A stretch of 64,000 nucleotides of DNA from Zhengitettix transpicula (Eukaryota > Arthropoda > Insecta > Orthoptera > Tetrigidae), in NCBI GenBank assembly GCA_037074705.1, contig CM073591.1, forward strand, positions 163,894,032 to 163,958,031, in the 5' to 3' direction. The notes under the pieces are model-generated. The model was not told the DNA's origin and searched no databases. It saw only the letters and a list, made by a program, of their open reading frames with translations. Positions 60,374-64,000 of the stretch are shown here, in pieces (the first letter of the stretch is position 1; the number at the start of each line of letters is the position of its first letter). A program made the position numbers and the translations under genes.

Positions 60374-60447
60374 AAATAGGCTGAATATACGTAAATTAAT
60401 TAACAGCAACAAGTAATTTACGTAATTTACGTATATTCAGCCTATTT
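60374..60447. repeat. Perfect 25-bp inverted repeat, 24-bp loop
   Basis: AAATAGGCTGAATATACGTA... at 60374-60398 is exactly complementary to 60423-60447. Next to the right arm TAATTTACG is itself repeated in tandem. It could form a cruciform or hairpin. It is not a typical terminator in this context and is probably a small MITE or replication slip. Confidence 0.85.
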
Positions 60448-60846
60448 AAAGGAACGCAGTTTGATGAATTCGTTTTAAAATGTCCGCCAAGGAGCTGACT
60501 ACGTTCATTTGGTTATCGATCTCCAGTATTATGAATTATATTTTCAACTTCACAGTGTTAATACTCACATTTGTTTATTTTCTTCCGTTGAATGATATCT
60601 GCAGTTATGGGACATATAAGTTTAATATCAAGTAAAGTTGGCTATTACTTCTACATAAAAAGCACTTACCAATCAAACATTTCCTCGCTTCCAATCGCTC
60701 AGGGATCCGCTGATCGCTGAAGAAATAATTGTTCATCATCAGACACAAGAACCACAAAGTTCATCAGATGATGAAAACCAACATGTTTCTTTTGTCTCTG
60801 GTAAAGGAGTCTGGTTTATAAAATTTACTGTAAAGATCACAGACTC

Positions 60847-60907
<61 letters not shown>
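60847..60907. repeat. (TA)n microsatellite, ~30 units
   Basis: The longest TA tract in the window. It is followed by AAAGAAGCGCATTAATG, the start of the 67-bp repeat that precedes LTR copy 4. Confidence 0.95.
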
Positions 60908-60912
<5 letters not shown>

Positions 60913-60979
60913 AGCGCATTAATGCTTTCCACTGTAGGTAAATAAACCAGTCGGCAAATTATCAAACATGACGAGAATA
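60913..60979 (+). repeat. 67-bp direct repeat, left of LTR copy 4
   Basis: AGCGCATTAATGCTTTCCAC... to GACGAGAATA. It recurs at 62745-62811 with 3 mismatches. Both copies are preceded by TA units plus AAA. Confidence 0.95.
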
Positions 60980-61207
60980 CAATTATTGTAATACCAATTA
61001 AAAAGGCCATTAATCGTTTTAATTAAATTGGATTGTTAGCGGTACGAGTTGCCAAAGAACAGCAATGGACGGAAACTCTGGGTCAGCGGAGCCTTTGTTG
61101 AAAATCCACGCGCTCGTGGGAAGGCAGTCTGCGGCGAGACGCGAAACAGAAAAGTTTGAGGCTAGAAGCGAAACAGTTGATTCAGACAAAGGTTACAGTA
61201 AAGCGAG

Positions 61208-61878
61208 TTTTTTTTTTAGGGCAACAGGCTACATGGGGTGATCCACATTGGGCAACTCCCCTTTAATAGCATAGGAAGGGATTAGAAAGGGGGGATGCGG
61301 AAGGGTAGAGGAAGGTAGCCAAGGGTTAACTAGGGCCCCCGGGCTATGGTTTAAGGATCCTACCCGGCATTCGCCTAAAGAAATGCAGGGAAAACCCTAG
61401 AAAAACCTGCATCGGGTAGGTCGGGCATTGGGTACTTGTCCCACGCCCTTTCGATAGCGGGAGAGGAGTTTGCTGTGGGGACGCAGCATTCCCTTCTCCG
61501 TGCCTCGACCAGTTTAGGAGACAGCTGGCCGACTATTCCAATAGGAATAGCGGACAACTCTTGCCGTATGCCCAAGGTCTGCGACCCCGAAACATACACC
61601 TCTCAAAACAGACCGAGGTGCCTCGGCATGTGGGAACCTTAGTTCAAAAAAACCAGAGAGATATGAGAGCATCCCCAAAGGTAGCCCCCGCCAGAGCTCT
61701 CTGGGAAGGTTCATTTTTTTTTTTTTTAGGGCAACAGGCTACATGAGGGTGATCCACATTGGGCAACTCCCCTTTAATAGCATAGGAAGGGATTAGAAAG
61801 GGGGGATGCGGAAGGGTAGAGGAAGGTAGTCAAGGGTTCACCTGCGAGAACTCCTCTCGCAGGCTTACTTCGGGGTTC
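61208..61878 (-). mobile_element. Family A, copy 13, full length with 12-bp TSD
   Basis: Reverse-strand insertion into LTR copy 4, flanked by identical CAGTAAAGCGAG at 61196-61207 and 61879-61890. The left edge is the poly(A) tail as oligo(T). The right edge on its own strand starts GAACCCCGAAGTAAG, then the hairpin CCTGCGAGAGG...CTCGCAGG. It is interrupted by copy 14 at 61714. The remaining body matches copy 3 closely. Confidence 0.95.
61714..61834 (-). mobile_element. Family A, copy 14, 5'-truncated insertion inside copy 13
   Basis: About 120 bp: an oligo(T) run, then AGGGCAACAGGCTACATGAG...GGGGGATGCGGAAGGGTAGA and AAGGTAGTCAAGGG. GGTTCA occurs at both junctions (61708-61713 and 61835-61840), a short target duplication or microhomology. 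Copy 13 sequence (CACCTGCGAGA...) resumes directly after it. Confidence 0.9.
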
Positions 61879-62744
61879 CAGTAAAGCGAGGATGCTGATT
61901 TAAAATATGTATAGGCAGTCCAGTAAGTCCAACTGCGAGATCTACTAGTTTGCATAAAACGCGAGTAAACAGTTTTAACGGAGAGACTCAAATAATAATC
62001 GCAAAGTTGGAAGCAAAAGGGTTTTCTTCGCACAGACTGAACTAAATTCCACATAGAGGCATGAAGGAGACCTAGGTCCGAGGGCTGACTGAGGTGCGGC
62101 AGATCCAATGTTACAGGTGGCAGAGAACGAGAACATCGACAGAGAGTATTAAAATTTAATTGTGTAGAATCAGTGAGTGTTGTCCTCAAGCTCCAAGAAT
62201 CATATCTGGTACCAGAAAGACAATTCGTGAGTACAAATCAATTATTTTAAAATCTGTAAACGAGGATTAAAGGTAGAAGTCAGATTTCGTTCGGTTTTTC
62301 CTTTCATTTAGCTTCTTTCATTTCGTTTATTTTCATATTGTATTAAGTTAGCTTCAATGAGTTTGAATTGTATTGTATTAAGTTAGCTTCAATGAATTTG
62401 AATTGTTAATCTTAGTTTATTAAATTGGATTGTTCGGAATATCAAATCCAGTTTTGACCCTGAGATAAAGAGAATTTCGACGTATTTGATTGTAAAATAT
62501 AAAGTTGTATTATTTTTCTAGAACGCCATGAATTGAAATAAATATTTGTTTGTTAACTTGATGAAATTCGGCGTATAAAGTAGGGATTACAATTTGTACT
62601 TTTAAAGAATAAATTTTTAAATCTGAATAAATTTTGTTAATTAATTCTTTTACTAAGACCATCTGTTAATTATTACATAAATTGGCTTCCAAAACCTGGG
62701 GCTAATTTAATTCATTCACTTTTTAATTATTACAATATATAAAC

Positions 62745-62811
62745 AGCGCATTAATGCTTTCCACTGTAGGTGAATAAACCAGTCGGCAAATTATCAGTCA
62801 TGACGAGAATA
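62745..62811 (+). repeat. 67-bp direct repeat, right of LTR copy 4
   Basis: Second copy of 60913-60979, directly after the LTR end and ATATATAAAC. 62812-63442 contains no gene. Confidence 0.95.
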
Positions 62812-63442
62812 TGAAAAATTTCTGAACAGTATTTTTGTACGACCAGATCGATTCGAAATCTGGCTGATCCATTGTTGACGCACGTGGCTGTGGGGGCGAC
62901 GGAACGCGCGCTGCAATATTTACCAACTGGTATTCGCGGCTTACACAGTAATATAGCTTAATGACATGGCGGATGGATGACAGAGCGGTGCTTCACTGCA
63001 TGTACAGCTCGATGAATAGCACAGTTAATTTAAGGGATTACAGTATGGTTTTCGTTCGTAACATTTACTACGCAGAACGGAAAAAATTGTGTAACTTTCG
63101 GTACAGATAATAAATCGGAGGAAAAAAATTATTGGCGGAAGGATCGCCAAACGGGACGCGATGACGTAACAATAATACAGAAAATACAGTATTTGGAAAG
63201 TTGTTTCCTTCTTTCAGCATTTAAGATCCTTGAAATATAATCTTGCACGAAATCTTCTTGCAGTTGAGAGAAACCATGTGCCAAGAGAGATTTCTCCCAC
63301 ATTGTCTCTTGCACTACCCTTTTGCAATCATCCTTATAGGGGTACTTGCAAAGTGGTAATCCGTGTTACTCTAAAAAGCTGGAACTCTAGGAGGAATCAG
63401 TTCTCAGTTTTCGCCGATGAACGTTTCCGGACTGATTCCTTA

Positions 63443-63866
63443 AGGAAGCCTGCGAGGGCTTTCTCTCGCATGTGAACCTTCCCGGAGAGCTCGACAGGAG
63501 GGGCCATTCTTCTCTCTGTCATTTTGAATGAATGTTCCCACAAACGCAGGCACCTCGGCCTGCTTGGAGAGGTGTATGTTCCGTGATCACAGACCGTGGG
63601 TATACGGTAAGAGCTGTTCGGTGTTCCCATTGAAACAGCCGGCCAGATGCCTCCTAAACTGGTTAAGAAACAGAGAAGGGAATGTTGCGACTCTAATGAA
63701 AACCCCTCTCCCGCCACCGGAAGGGCGTGGGACAAGTAACAAGAGCCCAAATTTCCTAATGCAAGTTTTCTAGGGTTTGTTCTTTCCTTTAAAATCCTAC
63801 CTATGCTATTAAAGTGGAGTTGCAACCACGTGGATTACCCTCTTGTAGCCTGTGTCCTTCAAACCC
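63443..63866 (+). mobile_element. Family A, copy 15
   Basis: Begins GGAAGCCTGCGAGGGCTTTC with a slightly decayed hairpin (…CTCTCGCATG), then TGAACCTTCCCGGAGAGCTC. An internal deletion removes the CCGGGTAGGATCC to CTTCCGCATCC region. It ends GTAGCCTGTGTCCTTCAAA. Confidence 0.9.
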
Positions 63867-64000
63867 TAGTTAACCCTTGTTTACCTTGCTCTACCTTTCC
63901 GCATTCCCCCCCCCCTCTCAGTCCCATCCCTATTCTATCAGAAGGTAGTGGCCACTACGTGGATTACCCTACATATAGCCTGTCTATACCTTTTTCTTTG
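63867..64000 (+). mobile_element. Family A, copy 16 (5' truncated, runs to window end)
   Basis: Starts CCCTAGTTAACCCTTG directly after copy 15 and ends ATAGCCTGTCTATACC plus oligo(T), the alternative 3' variant of copy 12. It lies head-to-tail with copy 15. Confidence 0.85.

Larger units (their letters stand above)
60987..62734 (+). mobile_element. Family B solo-LTR-like element, copy 4, carrying nested insertions
   Basis: TGTAATACCAATTAAAAAGG...TTTTTAATTATTACA, with imperfect inverted ends of about 20 bp. About 1.07 kb remain when the family A insertion is removed. Landmarks agree in order with copy 3: AAGGCCATTAATCG at the start, GGTACC at 62208 then GTGAGT at 62227, GTAGAAGTCAGATTTCGTTC near 62272, ATCAAATCCAGTTTTGACCC near 62443 and an AATAAA near 62539. 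The inner ATTATTACA at 62677 is followed by TGGCTTCCAAAACCTGGGGC (62683-62702), PBS-like, then 31 bp to the outer CA end. Confidence 0.75.

Noticed and set aside
61375..61642. Overlapping 60-75-codon frames on both strands of most GC-rich family A copies (also near 5.0, 8.6, 9.2, 12.0, 15.2 kb), which look like a conserved protein family
   Set aside because: They recur because the DNA repeat recurs. Frames lie on both strands, change between copies and are broken by the deletions. GC-rich sequence has few stops. There is no sign of selection on codons.
1..64000. CRISPR arrays, bacterial operons, ribosome binding sites and rho-independent terminators
   Set aside because: None is present. Gene density, composition and transposon types are those of an animal genome.

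Overview
This is a eukaryotic, very AT-rich, gene-poor window. No host protein-coding gene, rRNA or confident tRNA gene was found. Everything recognisable is repeat-derived: mariner and other Tc1/mariner-superfamily relics, jockey-like and CR1/L2-like LINEs, a Penelope-like GIY-YIG relic, tRNA-related SINEs and LTRs whose PBS-like motif matches the 3' end of an animal tRNA-Lys(CTT). This mix suggests an arthropod, most likely an insect with a large repeat-rich genome. The species cannot be named from the sequence alone.

Layout. 1-5 kb: AT-rich DNA, a long inverted repeat and two reverse-strand copies of a GC-rich hairpin retroposon, called family A here. 5.6-8 kb: a tRNA-SINE and a decayed jockey-like LINE interrupted by an internally deleted mariner. 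8.4-16.3 kb: family A copies, many head-to-tail, then a tRNA-SINE. 16.3-26.9 kb: mostly featureless AT-rich DNA with two small LINE relics. 26.9-31 kb: two members of an LTR-like family (family B), one family A copy and a tRNA-SINE. 33-36.4 kb: a transposase relic and a LINE with a 377-codon open reverse transcriptase frame. 37.5-42.1 kb: an LTR, an RT relic and a Penelope-like relic. 42.1-50.4 kb: no gene seen. 50.4-59.4 kb: a ~207-bp tandem repeat, duplicated blocks around an LTR, a Tc1-like non-autonomous element and a reverse-strand LTR. 60.8-64 kb: a nest of family A in family A in an LTR, the LTR lying between 67-bp direct repeats, then two more family A copies.

Three families account for the most interesting signals. 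Family A is a GC-rich, poly(A)-tailed retroposon of about 540 bp with a perfect 5' terminal hairpin and 12-15 bp target-site duplications; it often sits head-to-tail. Family B (six copies) looks like solo LTRs in ATAT/(TA)n targets. Its right end carries 0, 1 or 3 copies of a ~55-62 bp unit containing a tRNA-Lys-like primer-binding site, as if the LTR boundary had repeatedly moved outward over the PBS. Family C (six copies), the Penelope-like relic and some other repeats carry the hammerhead-ribozyme core pattern CTGANGA...GAAA.

The repeats do not form a pathway. They record successive insertions. All boundaries were read by eye, without alignment or database search.
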